From Alkalihalobacillus sp. TS-13 (lineage in GTDB: Bacteria > Bacillota > Bacilli > Bacillales > Fictibacillaceae): 64,000 nt of DNA. The notes beneath the pieces are model-generated. The model ran no database searches, was not told where the DNA came from, and saw only the letters and a list, made by a program, of their open reading frames with translations. Below, piece after piece: positions 48,518 through 57,399 of the stretch (its first letter is position 1; every line of letters starts with the position of its first letter). Made by a program: the position numbers and the translations under genes. The DNA lies in assembly GCF_019720915.1 (NCBI RefSeq), contig NZ_JAHKSI010000003.1:1-64000 (forward strand), in the 5' to 3' direction.

Positions 48518-49797
48518 GAAACCTGGAAGAGAAACTAAAGGAAAACGGAGAAAACATTCCATCTATGAAAGCGCCGAAGGGTCTTGAAGATCGACTCAGA
48601 AATAGACTCGAGATGGAGCCTCCGAAAACGCCAAAACGCTGGAAGCGGCCTTCTCTCATCGCTGCCTCGCTCATATTCATTCTCCTATTTACCTATCAAT
48701 TTGACACGATGGCCTACTATGGTAAGAAAATTCTCGGATTCGACCACGTGCTGACCGATTCCCTGAGTGACCTGAATGAACAAGGAAAGGGCCAAGTAAT
48801 TGATAAAAGTGCTGAGCTTCCCAATGGCATTCAAGTCACTGTCGACGGACTCATGCTCGATGAGAATCGACTGATCGTCATGTACACCGTTTTTGACCCG
48901 AGAAAAAATATAGAACACAAGTTTTCGGATTTTAACATAAGAATGGAAAGTTTCTTTGGACAGATTATTGAGACATCAGGATTTGGTACAGTGAATGAGG
49001 ACAATACGAAGATGTCATTCGTCCAGTCCTTTGAACCCCCGAATCCGTTTGTGAAAAATATAGATTTCCACTTCGGAATGGATCAAGAAAAGTCTCAAGC
49101 TGCGACGATTTCGTTCGAGCTGGACCGTTCAAAAGCTTTGATGACGAAATACAACCTGAGAATGAAGGAGACACTGAAGACAGATACAGCGACCTATGAA
49201 TTCGAAAAGTTGACGGCGACCCCAACACAAACAGTCATCAAAGGTAAAATTAAAGTAAAGAACAAAAAAGTATGGAATGAAATGGGGATGGGCCACCTGG
49301 CATTTCAATATATTTTGAAGGCAGATGATAAAATAATTCGCCCACAAGGATCCGGAATGACGTCCAGCCTTGGCGGATACACGTTTGACTTGGAGTTTGA
49401 TCCGCTGCCTGAAGAGGTTGAAAACTTGACTCTCATACTTGAAAGAGACTTAAAGATTCACGACTCGAATGAAAAGATCAATCTTGGTGAGAAAAGCATC
49501 CAATTAGCAGGCGAAAAGGTCACAATTGGAGAGGTCAATGTAAAAGAAGGAAAGACAGAAGTGATCTTGAACACGCCTAAACACTTCAGTGTCCTTGAAG
49601 CAAAGCTTGAGGGGGAAGGGAGTTCAGCATCTCTTAATACATCCTATGACAAATCGTTCGATAAAACGGAAGACGGTTTGGAAAAGCAGCACGTGCTCGT
49701 TTTCGATGGCAAAATAACGAAAGCTGAAATGTTGACGATCACCAAATACGTTACAGCAGAACCATCCGACAAAGCCATTCAAATCTCAGGCCGATAA
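48514..49797 (+). CDS. DUF4179 protein, probable anti-sigma factor
   Basis: 427 residues. A cytoplasmic N-terminus of about 48 residues should bind the sigma factor, followed by one transmembrane helix (SLIAASLIFILLFTYQF, about 50-66). The large extracellular part starts with the DUF4179 domain (AYYGKKILGFDHVLTDSLSDLNEQGKGQVIDKSAELPNG...) and continues with DUF5643-like beta-rich sequence. The same arrangement with an adjacent ECF sigma gene is common in Bacillaceae. Signal sensed is unknown. Start overlaps the sigma stop codon. Confidence 0.88.
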   Translation: MRNLEEKLKENGENIPSMKAPKGLEDRLRNRLEMEPPKTPKRWKRPSLIAASLIFILLFTYQFDTMAYYGKKILGFDHVLTDSLSDLNEQGKGQVIDKSAELPNGIQVTVDGLMLDENRLIVMYTVFDPRKNIEHKFSDFNIRMESFFGQIIETSGFGTVNEDNTKMSFVQSFEPPNPFVKNIDFHFGMDQEKSQAATISFELDRSKALMTKYNLRMKETLKTDTATYEFEKLTATPTQTVIKGKIKVKNKKVWNEMGMGHLAFQYILKADDKIIRPQGSGMTSSLGGYTFDLEFDPLPEEVENLTLILERDLKIHDSNEKINLGEKSIQLAGEKVTIGEVNVKEGKTEVILNTPKHFSVLEAKLEGEGSSASLNTSYDKSFDKTEDGLEKQHVLVFDGKITKAEMLTITKYVTAEPSDKAIQISGR

Positions 49798-49926
49798 AGC
49801 GATTCTCCTATTTTAATCGTCGCTGACAGGAATTCTATTTTCTATGTCGTAAGTTACTAACAGGATTAACAACAAGAGGTTGAAAACATCAATACGTCCT
49901 ACGAAAAAAATTTAGGAGGAACTGAG

Positions 49927-50406
49927 ATGAACAACACCTTATTGGAAGCAGTGAAAACATTGTTGACAGAAACATTTGATGGTCCGGAAAAAAATGAAAG
50001 CTGGTACACGGAGGCGAAGCCAGGCAGCGGCATCTTCGGGACACTTGATAGACTGTCGGCAGAGGAAGCGTCCATCCCGATTCAGGGGACGACGATTGCT
50101 GCTCACACGGATCATACACGTTATTACCTATGGGTGGCAAACACCTACATGAAAGGGGAAAAGCCGAACTCGAACTGGGAAGAATCATGGAAAATCACTT
50201 CAGTTGATGAGATGACATGGCAACGATTTAAAGACGAACTCGATATGGAGTACAAAACGTTATTAGAAAAAATCGAAACTTTAGATGCAATAGATGAACA
50301 GACTTCTAATGGATTGTGCGGTACATTAGCCCACTCCGCATACCATCTCGGAGCAATCCGGCAAATGGTAAAAGTCATCAAAGTCCCAAGCGAAACCACA
50401 AAGTAA
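49927..50406 (+). CDS. DinB superfamily protein
   Basis: 159 residues, four-helix-bundle DinB/YfiT-like fold. Three histidines are placed to bind a metal: the HTDH segment (about residue 60) and the C-terminal LAHSAYHLGAIRQM (about 139-145). Some members are thiol-dependent (bacillithiol) transferases or DNA-damage-inducible proteins; the reaction here is not predictable. RBS TAGGAGGAA. Followed by a two-copy GTGCCWGGCAC array. Confidence 0.82.
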   Translation: MNNTLLEAVKTLLTETFDGPEKNESWYTEAKPGSGIFGTLDRLSAEEASIPIQGTTIAAHTDHTRYYLWVANTYMKGEKPNSNWEESWKITSVDEMTWQRFKDELDMEYKTLLEKIETLDAIDEQTSNGLCGTLAHSAYHLGAIRQMVKVIKVPSETTK

Positions 50407-50430
50407 AATACTATATTAGAAACACACTCG

Positions 50431-50490
50431 GTGCCAGGCACGACAATTTAACCCTTGGGCCCCAAGGGATTTAAATTGGTGCCTGGCACC
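50431..50490. repeat. GTGCCWGGCAC pair, 48-nt spacing
   Basis: GTGCCAGG 50431 and GTGCCTGG 50479. The inner hairpin AAATCCCTTGGGGCCCAAGGGTTAAAT-type makes the whole unit a near-perfect long palindrome, able to form a strong hairpin after the DinB gene. Confidence 0.85.
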
Positions 50491-50566
50491 ATTTTCTATC
50501 GGGATGAAACTTTTGGCTTATTGGTTCGTAGGTAATAGTACTCGAAAAAGGCGGGAGAGAATTCGC

Positions 50567-50920
50567 ATGCAAGTGACGACACAGCAGATCAAACAGATGT
50601 TAAAAGAAGATGAGCAGCTTCTAGCGACAAGACGTTGCTCTTTACTCACCTATATATTCACGTTCACACCTAGACCAGGGGTGCTTGCTGCAACAACTGA
50701 ACGGTTGATGTTCGTTGGCGATTATCTGATTCAGCCTGGTGAACTGGTTGAAACCTACGATTATACAACGATACAAAAGTTCCGACTCAAAAGGGGGCTT
50801 TTCTACCCACGCTTCTCCTTGAAGGTGAAAGGCGACCAGGTCCAGTTCAAATATCTATCAGACAGCCAACCTCAGGCTTTCATCGAATTGGTAAACGCGC
50901 AGCGGAAGCATGTGAGATAA
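50567..50920 (+). CDS. PH-domain-like protein
   Basis: 117 residues, no signal or membrane segment. A helix (TQQIKQMLKEDEQLLA) is followed by a run of strands (GVLAATTERLMFVGD, ETYDYTTIQKFRLKRG, RFSLKVKGDQVQFKYL) and a final helix (PQAFIELVNAQRKHV), the layout of bacterial PH/GRAM-like domains. ATG 50567, preceded by GGGAGAG, is preferred to an upstream frame extension. Function unknown. Confidence 0.75.
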   Translation: MQVTTQQIKQMLKEDEQLLATRRCSLLTYIFTFTPRPGVLAATTERLMFVGDYLIQPGELVETYDYTTIQKFRLKRGLFYPRFSLKVKGDQVQFKYLSDSQPQAFIELVNAQRKHVR

Positions 50921-51053
50921 GTTCACTAATTGAGGGGGTGGTATCTTTAGAGTCAACAAAGGGTACATTTTGGCTGATTTTTCCTATTAAAAAGTGGATT
51001 AATCCTCATCATTTTAGGGTAAAGATACATGACTTTGTAAAGGAGGAAGAGTT

Positions 51054-51653
51054 ATGTCAACTCTACATACCTTAATCTTAAACTGTTCCCTAAAAACAAA
51101 AGAAAACATCTCCCATACACAAGCATTGACCAATTATTCACTTGAAATCTTGCAGGATCACGACGTCTCTTTTGAAATGCTATGGCTTGCGGATTATAAT
51201 ATCGGCTATTCGACGAACGATGAACCTGGACTCGAAGACGATTGGCCACAGATTTTTGAAAAAGTGAAGGCAGCAGACATCGTCATTTTCGCGACTCCAT
51301 TATGGATTGAAGAAAAGAGCAGTATTGCTGCACTTGTCATCGAACGGCTTTACGCAGAAAGCGACAACACGATCGAAAACGGACCGGCACTTTTCTACAA
51401 CAAGGTAGGCGGTGTGCTCATCACAGGAAACGAAATCGGTGCAAAACCTGCTGCCCAGTCGATCCTGTATGCACTCTCCCACATCGGCTTTACAATCCCA
51501 CCGAACGGAGACTCGTACTGTATTTGCAACGATTGTAGATCTCCGGTTGAAGCAACCGCGATTAAAAAGATGAGCAACAACCTCGTGTACTTCGCTGGGT
51601 TGTTAAAAGACTATCCGATTCCGGCTGAAGAAAGTCCGCTCGAGCAAATTTAG
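51054..51653 (+). CDS. Flavodoxin-like NAD(P)H-dependent oxidoreductase
   Basis: 199 residues, flavodoxin fold. The first strand and FMN phosphate loop are TLILNCSLKTKENISHT (residues 6-22). DIVIFATPLWIEEKSSIAALVIERL (about 82-106) is the second FMN contact, and GGVLITGNEIGAKPAAQSILYALSHIGF the third. Resembles NADPH-dependent FMN reductases/multimeric flavodoxin WrbA-like proteins. It probably reduces quinones, azo compounds or flavin. RBS AAAGGAGGA. Downstream is a structured region, possibly including its terminator. Confidence 0.82.
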   Translation: MSTLHTLILNCSLKTKENISHTQALTNYSLEILQDHDVSFEMLWLADYNIGYSTNDEPGLEDDWPQIFEKVKAADIVIFATPLWIEEKSSIAALVIERLYAESDNTIENGPALFYNKVGGVLITGNEIGAKPAAQSILYALSHIGFTIPPNGDSYCICNDCRSPVEATAIKKMSNNLVYFAGLLKDYPIPAEESPLEQI

Positions 51654-51689
51654 CTTGTAAAAAATTCTAATATCGAATAAACTAAAGGT

Positions 51690-51896
51690 AATCTATTTGG
51701 AATGAAAGGATACAGGTCACCTTTATGCCAACATACACTTTGTAATGGAACACATTTTGGATATGGACGCTCTGGAAGCGGTCTTTTTGAAGGCTTGCTG
51801 AACGGGAGCAGTCTGTCGAAATCCCATTACAAAGGAACGTAACCTATATCTGCAGCATGTATGATATAGAGGTTCCCTTAAGGGTGCCTCTTTTTG
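51690..51896 (+). promoter_or_regulatory. Candidate structured leader (orphan riboswitch-like) of the DUF1062 gene
   Basis: P1 is an 11-bp perfect stem CTTTGTAATGG (51738-51748)/CCATTACAAAG (51824-51834), enclosing hairpins GACGCT/AGCGGTC and TGCT/AGCA. Next, AACCTATATC (51841-51850) can pair with GATATAGAGGTT (51863-51874), extended by GGAAC/GTTCC. That antiterminator would exclude both P1's 3' strand and the terminator AGAGG/CCTCT (51868-51896). Upstream, TTGTAA and TAAACT (51656 and 51778-51783 minus 100, i.e. 51678-51683) could be a promoter. I recognise no known class. Confidence 0.4.
51868..51896 (+). terminator. Terminator upstream of the DUF1062 gene
   Basis: AGAGG-TT-CCCTTAAGGG-TG-CCTCT followed by TTTTG. 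It lies 81 nt before the next start codon and could work as an attenuator. Confidence 0.8.
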
Positions 51897-51976
51897 TTAT
51901 GGTTGAAAAACTTTATACTGCAAGACTTCCAAATAGAAGCGTTACGTTTCCTTACATCCCAAAAGAGGTGAAGGAA

Positions 51977-52471
51977 ATGCAGAAAGTCCAATTGAACTGG
52001 AAGCTTCAAGAAACGAAGGACAATACCGTCGAAAGACATTGCAGCAATTGCGGCAAGACTGTCCGGTTCACGGATACGATGATCCGCAGGCACAACGCAA
52101 ACGGAAAGAACATCTACCGATTCGCCATATACAAGTGTGATAAGAACCACACCTGGAACAAAAAGCTCGAAATCTATCAAGCTTATACCGATCACGCGAG
52201 AGTGGTGGAGGAGCAGCAAGAACAACCGGGCCAGCTCACAGCCATCACTATAAAAGACTACCAAATAATCGGTATTGATAAAATCATGATAAAGCTCTCA
52301 GACGTACAAGGAAGGTTCCGCCTCGATAAAATCATTGCCGATCAAATCAAGGACTGGAGCCGAACCGAAGTCACAAAAAGGATTCTGGAAGGAAAGATCC
52401 GAATCAATGATGAGCCAGCCAAGCCCTCATCCAGACTGAAAACAGCGGATGAAATAAGAATCGAACTATAA
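51977..52471 (+). CDS. DUF1062-like protein: zinc ribbon plus S4-like end
   Basis: 164 residues. N-terminal beta-rich part with RHCSNCGKTVRFTD (Cys-x2-Cys, about residues 20-24) and a later YKCDKNHTWNK, which together could bind zinc. C-terminal S4-like RNA-binding segment RFRLDKIIADQIKDWSRTEVTKRILEGKIRINDEP (about 115-150). This combination fits the uncharacterised DUF1062 family. ATG 51977 follows AGAGGTGAAGG; an in-frame upstream ATG (51857) lies inside the attenuator-like structure and is rejected. RNA binding is inferred. Confidence 0.78.
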   Translation: MQKVQLNWKLQETKDNTVERHCSNCGKTVRFTDTMIRRHNANGKNIYRFAIYKCDKNHTWNKKLEIYQAYTDHARVVEEQQEQPGQLTAITIKDYQIIGIDKIMIKLSDVQGRFRLDKIIADQIKDWSRTEVTKRILEGKIRINDEPAKPSSRLKTADEIRIEL

Positions 52472-52477
52472 AATAAA

Positions 52478-52515
52478 CAAGCTCCCCAGCCTATCTCTAA
52501 GGGGGGCTTTTTTGT
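52478..52515 (+). terminator. DUF1062 gene terminator
   Basis: AAGCTCCCC ... GGGGGGCTTTTTT. The remaining 52516-52770 is AT-rich and shows no further gene or array. Confidence 0.85.
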
Positions 52516-52783
52516 GTTCTTTCTTTCCTTTGATATTTTCGGATAAACAGGAATAATTAACCGTTTAACAGCCAATTTCAGAACGCCTTGTCGACAAATC
52601 GGGACAGAAGGTACAAAGACATGCAGGTAATTCGGCATAGAATCATATTTTCAGAATGATGAAAAAGTACTGTGTTCATAATAGATTCACAGGTTCTTAC
52701 AAGATAAATCGTAAATCAACAAAATTTTTTAATGATAAAATTTTACATAATTCAAAATATTTTAAAATCAGGAGAGGATTGGT

Positions 52784-54556
52784 ATGATGTCAAAGTTGTA
52801 CTGGAAGAAGTTCACGTACGCATTATTGGCTGTTCTGTTGTTATTCTCACTGGCTCCAGCTTCTGGGGTTGCAAAAAAAGACAATCCTGATGAATTGAAA
52901 GAATATGATGTCGGAACCCACGGGATGGTATCCACCTCACATACGCTGGCCTCAAAAGTCGGAGCTGACGTATTGAAAAAAGGTGGGAACGCAATGGATG
53001 CGGCGATCGCGATCCAGTTTGCCTTGAACGTTGTGGAACCGATGATGTCTGGGATCGGTGGCGGCGGCTTCATGATGGTCTATGACGCTGAAGCGGATGA
53101 CATCACGATCATCAACAGCCGTGAACGAGCACCAGCAGGAGCAACACCTGACATGTTCCTTGACGAAAACGGAAACATCATCCCATTCGGAGAACGCTCG
53201 AGACACGGTAATGCGGTTGGCGTGCCTGGTACATTGAAAGGTTTGGAAACCGCTCATGAAAAATGGGGGACAAGACCGATGCAGCAATTGATCACCCCGG
53301 CGATCCACCTTGCGGATAAAGGTTTTGCTATCGATGATTATCTAGCACGTATGATTGCCTCGAATGAGGACAAGCTCTCTGCCACTGCTGCCAAAGAAGT
53401 CTTTTTACCAGATGGAAAACCTCTTGAAGCAGGCGAATGGCTTCAGCAAAAAGACCTTGCGAAAACATTGAAGCTGATCCGTGCTCATGGAACAGATGCT
53501 TTTTATAACGGGGAAATTGGGCAGGCTCTTGCTGAGGTTGTGCAGGATTTCGGTGGAAGCATGACGACAGAAGATCTTGCAAACTATGATGTGACAGAAG
53601 ATGAACCGGTTTACGGAGATTATAAAAATTACGAGATTGCAAGTATGCCTCCCCCAAGCTCAGGTGGTTTGACGCTCTTGCAAATGCTTAAGCTGTTAGA
53701 AGGCTTCGATATCGGCCAATACGGTGAAAATTCCGTGGAAAAATATCACCTGTTATCAGAGGCGATGAAGGTCAGTTACGCCGACCGGGCAGCGTATATC
53801 GGGGATCCGGAGTACGTCGACGTACCGATGCGCGGTATGCTCCATCCTGATTATATCGAGGAGAGACGGGCGCTGATCGATCTGGAAGAAGCGAACCAGA
53901 ATGTCGAAGCGGGCGATCCATGGCAATATGAAGATGCAGACCCAACAATGGATGTCGTCGAGCAAGCGGATGATAAGGAGATGGGTGAGACGACCCACTT
54001 TACTGTCGCAGACAAATGGGGCAATGTCGTTTCCTATACGACAACAATTGAGCAGGTTTTCGGTACAGGAATCATGGTCCCTGGTTACGGTTTGATGCTG
54101 AATAATGAAATCACGGACTTTGATGCGCGTCCAGGTGGAGCGAATGAAGTGCAGCCGAACAAACGACCGATGAGCAGCATGACACCAACGATGGTACTTG
54201 AAGACGGCAAACCGGTCTTGACGCTCGGCTCGCCTGGTGGACCACGGATCATCGTTTCCGTCCTGCAAGTGTTCCTGAACCTGGTCGAGTATGACATGGG
54301 ACTGAAAGAAGCGATCGAGGCACCGAGGATCTACAACTCGCACACTTCGGCCATGAACTGGGAAGAAGGCATTCCGTCCGAAGTACGCTCCGAACTAGCT
54401 TCGATGGGACATAATATCGGATCCCAGCTGACGATCGGAAACGTCCAGAGTATCCAGATCGATTATGACAAAGGCTTATTCTATGGCGCCTCAGACTCAA
54501 GACGGATTGGAGCCGCTATCGGAATAAACAAACCAGGAAAAGGTCATTCAAAATAA
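52784..54556 (+). CDS. ggt: Gamma-glutamyltransferase (secreted)
   Basis: 590 residues with a signal peptide (KFTYALLAVLLLFSLAPASGVA). NTN hydrolase that self-cleaves into large and small subunits and transfers or hydrolyses gamma-glutamyl groups of glutathione, glutamine or poly-gamma-glutamate. The N-terminal block GGNAMDAAIAIQFALNVVEPMMSGIGGGGFMM and the Arg of NSRERAPAGA are typical. The autoprocessing Thr is Thr403 in GETTHFTVADKWGNVVS; PMSSMTPTMV and GSPGGPRI complete the oxyanion/substrate loops. RBS GGAGAGG. Followed 48 nt later by a second GGT gene. Confidence 0.95.
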   Translation: MMSKLYWKKFTYALLAVLLLFSLAPASGVAKKDNPDELKEYDVGTHGMVSTSHTLASKVGADVLKKGGNAMDAAIAIQFALNVVEPMMSGIGGGGFMMVYDAEADDITIINSRERAPAGATPDMFLDENGNIIPFGERSRHGNAVGVPGTLKGLETAHEKWGTRPMQQLITPAIHLADKGFAIDDYLARMIASNEDKLSATAAKEVFLPDGKPLEAGEWLQQKDLAKTLKLIRAHGTDAFYNGEIGQALAEVVQDFGGSMTTEDLANYDVTEDEPVYGDYKNYEIASMPPPSSGGLTLLQMLKLLEGFDIGQYGENSVEKYHLLSEAMKVSYADRAAYIGDPEYVDVPMRGMLHPDYIEERRALIDLEEANQNVEAGDPWQYEDADPTMDVVEQADDKEMGETTHFTVADKWGNVVSYTTTIEQVFGTGIMVPGYGLMLNNEITDFDARPGGANEVQPNKRPMSSMTPTMVLEDGKPVLTLGSPGGPRIIVSVLQVFLNLVEYDMGLKEAIEAPRIYNSHTSAMNWEEGIPSEVRSELASMGHNIGSQLTIGNVQSIQIDYDKGLFYGASDSRRIGAAIGINKPGKGHSK

Positions 54557-54604
54557 CCCACACGAAAAATTTAAGCTTTTGCATATCGCTTTAAGGGGGA
54601 TTGT

Positions 54605-57067
54605 ATGTTTAAAAGAAAGCTGAAAAGCCTTATCTTTGTTGTACTCGCTTCCATGTTACTCACGATGCCGACTGTAACGGAAGCGCAACTCAATCCGCAG
54701 GTCGATCAGCAGCCGACCGCCATAGGCACAGGCGGAGCGGTAGCAACCGAGCACCCAGACGCGTCCCAGGCTGCGATGCACATATTAAAACAGGGTGGAA
54801 ATGCAATTGATGCCGCGATTGCAGCTGCTGCCGTCCAGGGTGTCGTCCGTCCGTTTTCAGGCGGGGTCGGGGGCGGCGGTATGATGATGGTTTATCTTGA
54901 AGAGGAAGATAAAGTCATCACAATCGACAACCGTGAACAGGCATCGCAAAACTTCGGTCCACACGCTTTCCTTGATGAAAACGGGGATGAATATCCGAGG
55001 GCTGTCCGGAAAAGCAGCGGAGCGGCAACGGGTGTACCTGGTACAGTCCTTGCCTGGGAGGAAGCACTTGAAGCATACGGGACCATGAGCCTGAGACAAG
55101 TGCTTCAACCGGCAATCGTCGTCGCTCAGCGTGGTTTTACGATCGATGAGAACTTCGTCAGGGAAGTGACTGAGAACGCCGACCGGTTCCGGCTATTCGA
55201 CTCTACTAGTGACATCTATCTGACTGAAGAAGGCGAGGTACCTGAAGCGGGGGATAGATTAACGAATAAAGACCTTGCCGATACGTATAAACTGATTGGA
55301 AAGTATGGCAGCGACATCTTTTATGAGGGTGAAATTGCAGATGCCATCATCGAGACGATCAATAATCCACCTGTTGCAGAAAACGTTGATAGCTTCGTTT
55401 TGCCAGGTGAAATGACGAAGTCCGATCTGCAAGGTTACGAGATATTCACACAGGAACCTACGAACATCGATTATCGAGACTATCAGGTTTATGGAATGTC
55501 ACTGCCTTCTAGCGGTGGGATAACGATTGGAGAAGCGCTCAATATCCTGGAAGGCTATGATCTTTCCAGTATGTCCCGGACAGAAGCACTCCATTATTAT
55601 CTCGAAGCATCACGACACGCCTTTGCCGATCGTGACGCCTATCTTGGGGACCCAAAATATACTGATGTCCCGATAACCGGTCTCCTGACAAAAGGTTTTG
55701 CGGCAGAACGCCGACAAGAAATTGGTGAACGGGCTTCGGTTGGCACAGTTGCACCAGGTGATCCATGGCCATATGAAGAAGACCCTGATCGCTGGCCGGA
55801 CCCGAAACCAGAACTGGGATATGGTTTCGACTATGATTTTGCAGGTGAAAACGGAGACCCATGGAATCAGGACAAGCTCTTCGTAGAAACCGATTCGGAT
55901 GTCACCTTCGATATCGAGGATGGAAATGGTAGGATCGTTCTTGGGGGCATTGCAAACGCCAGTGGACGGGCAGCATCCAATATGGAGCTGACGACCGACA
56001 GTGAACTGCTTGTCCCTTATAAAATCAATGAGATTAGCCCAAGCCATTATTTACGCTATTGGCTCCGTTCAGATGGCTGGGTAAGAAGCACAAGCCCGCA
56101 TAATGGATACGGTGTCGAAATCCGTTCAGGCTACAATAACATCCGTCTCATCCGTACGGTGGACGGAGGAGAAATCGAGGAGATTGGACGCTTCAGCTAT
56201 CCGCGCTCGACCGATTGGCAGCAGCTCCGTTTCCGAGTGGAAGGCGATCAAATCAAAGTGAAAACATGGGATCAGAATGAGGAAGAACCAGCTGATTGGA
56301 ATCTTGAAGTACAAGATGATGGTGTCACGGCTCCTGGACGTTTCCTCTTGAGTGCGATTGAATTCCGAGATGGGGAAGGAGGAAGCTTCCACACTGGGCC
56401 GATCGAGGTCGAGGATTTGAATCGTGAACAGGAAGCGACGACTGCCCCATCGGATTATGAAGAAAACGAAGACATGAGCCAGACGATTCACCTTTCTGTC
56501 AGTGATAAGGATGGGAATGTCGTTTCCTACACAAACACGATCGTTTCCATCGGAGGGAACGGAATGGTCGTACCGGGATATGGCTTCTTGTTGAACGATG
56601 CCCTTTCCGGACGTGTGCCATCAGTTACACCAGAAGGAGAGCCGAATGCACCGGAACCTGGTATGAGACCGCTCAGCAGCATGTCACCGACGATCGTCAT
56701 GAAAGACGGCGACCCGGTCCTTACATTAGGGGCGCCTGGCAGCGCGACGATCATCACAACCGTCCTGCAGACAATAGTATATAACCTTGACTTTGGAATG
56801 AGCTTACCTGAGGCATTGGCTGCACCTAGACTGACCCAGCGGAATCGACCTACTGGGAACATCGTCGTTGAAGCAGCCTTTACTGAAACAGAAGAGTACG
56901 AGGAATTACAAGCATTAGGTCACACCTTCTACACCTCGACTTTGTCGCAAGGGATCGGAGCTGCAACCGCAATCGCCTTCCTTCCAGATGGAAAAGTGCA
57001 AGCAGCAGCTGAACCCGTCAGACGAGGCGGAGGAAGTGCAATGGTCGAACACCCAACAGAAAAATAA
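54605..57067 (+). CDS. Gamma-glutamyltransferase with inserted lectin-like domain
   Basis: 820 residues, about 230 longer than normal GGT. Signal peptide (SLIFVVLASMLLTMPTVTEA). GGT large-subunit blocks (GGNAIDAAIAAAAVQGVV, GGVGGGGMMMV, DNREQASQ) run to about residue 385. An insertion of about 200 residues follows: VTFDIEDGNGRIVLGGIANASG, HYLRYWLRSDGWVRST, DWQQLRFRVEGDQIKVKTW and GRFLLSAIEFRDG, the beta-strand pattern of a concanavalin/LamG-like fold. GGT resumes at Thr627 (SQTIHLSVSDKDGNVVSY) with PLSSMSPTIV and GAPGSATI intact. The insert sits directly before the autocleavage site. Tandem with ggt. Confidence 0.88.
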   Translation: MFKRKLKSLIFVVLASMLLTMPTVTEAQLNPQVDQQPTAIGTGGAVATEHPDASQAAMHILKQGGNAIDAAIAAAAVQGVVRPFSGGVGGGGMMMVYLEEEDKVITIDNREQASQNFGPHAFLDENGDEYPRAVRKSSGAATGVPGTVLAWEEALEAYGTMSLRQVLQPAIVVAQRGFTIDENFVREVTENADRFRLFDSTSDIYLTEEGEVPEAGDRLTNKDLADTYKLIGKYGSDIFYEGEIADAIIETINNPPVAENVDSFVLPGEMTKSDLQGYEIFTQEPTNIDYRDYQVYGMSLPSSGGITIGEALNILEGYDLSSMSRTEALHYYLEASRHAFADRDAYLGDPKYTDVPITGLLTKGFAAERRQEIGERASVGTVAPGDPWPYEEDPDRWPDPKPELGYGFDYDFAGENGDPWNQDKLFVETDSDVTFDIEDGNGRIVLGGIANASGRAASNMELTTDSELLVPYKINEISPSHYLRYWLRSDGWVRSTSPHNGYGVEIRSGYNNIRLIRTVDGGEIEEIGRFSYPRSTDWQQLRFRVEGDQIKVKTWDQNEEEPADWNLEVQDDGVTAPGRFLLSAIEFRDGEGGSFHTGPIEVEDLNREQEATTAPSDYEENEDMSQTIHLSVSDKDGNVVSYTNTIVSIGGNGMVVPGYGFLLNDALSGRVPSVTPEGEPNAPEPGMRPLSSMSPTIVMKDGDPVLTLGAPGSATIITTVLQTIVYNLDFGMSLPEALAAPRLTQRNRPTGNIVVEAAFTETEEYEELQALGHTFYTSTLSQGIGAATAIAFLPDGKVQAAAEPVRRGGGSAMVEHPTEK

Positions 57068-57073
57068 TATAAA

Positions 57074-57114
57074 AAACCAGCCATAAGCATTTAACGCTTG
57101 TGGCTGATTTTTTT
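57074..57114 (+). terminator. Bidirectional terminator after the GGT genes
   Basis: AACCAGCCA-TAAGC ... GCTTG-TGGCTGATTTTTTT. The right arm lies inside the 3' end of the small minus-strand gene. Confidence 0.8.
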
Positions 57115-57270
57115 CGCATTCTTTACAATTACATGACGCATGGTCCGATAGATGGCACTTCCGCTAAAAAAGCCGATTGCATAGATGAGCCCGACTTGAA
57201 GCCCTTCTTGAGCAAAACCGATCGCGAACCCGACGGCTGCCATAAGCAGGGGAATATAGAGTAAACGCAT
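57091..57270 (-). CDS. Small membrane protein, unknown
   Basis: 59 residues from ATG 57268-57270, 5 nt after GAGGAGG. Two hydrophobic segments (LLYIPLLMAAVGFAIGFA; GLIYAIGFFSGSAIYRTM) with a basic tail (VKNAKKISHKR). The frame is complete, and its stop lies in the shared terminator. It is divergent from the DUF1385 gene. Family not recognised; the RBS and topology make it credible. Confidence 0.65.
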   Translation of the reverse strand: MRLLYIPLLMAAVGFAIGFAQEGLQVGLIYAIGFFSGSAIYRTMRHVIVKNAKKISHKR

Positions 57271-57399
57271 TTCTGCCTCCTCAAAACATAAGGTATAGTA
57301 TCTTTATATCCAAATCCTGTCCAAACAAGCCCTCGTTTAAGTATTGTTAAAAAATTCAGATTATTGTACACTGGTAATATCTGAATGAAAAGGAATGTG

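Noticed and set aside
51741-51800. 18-codon frame MEHILDMDALEAVFLKAC
   Set aside because: No RBS, and it lies within the base-paired leader structure; kept only as part of that region.
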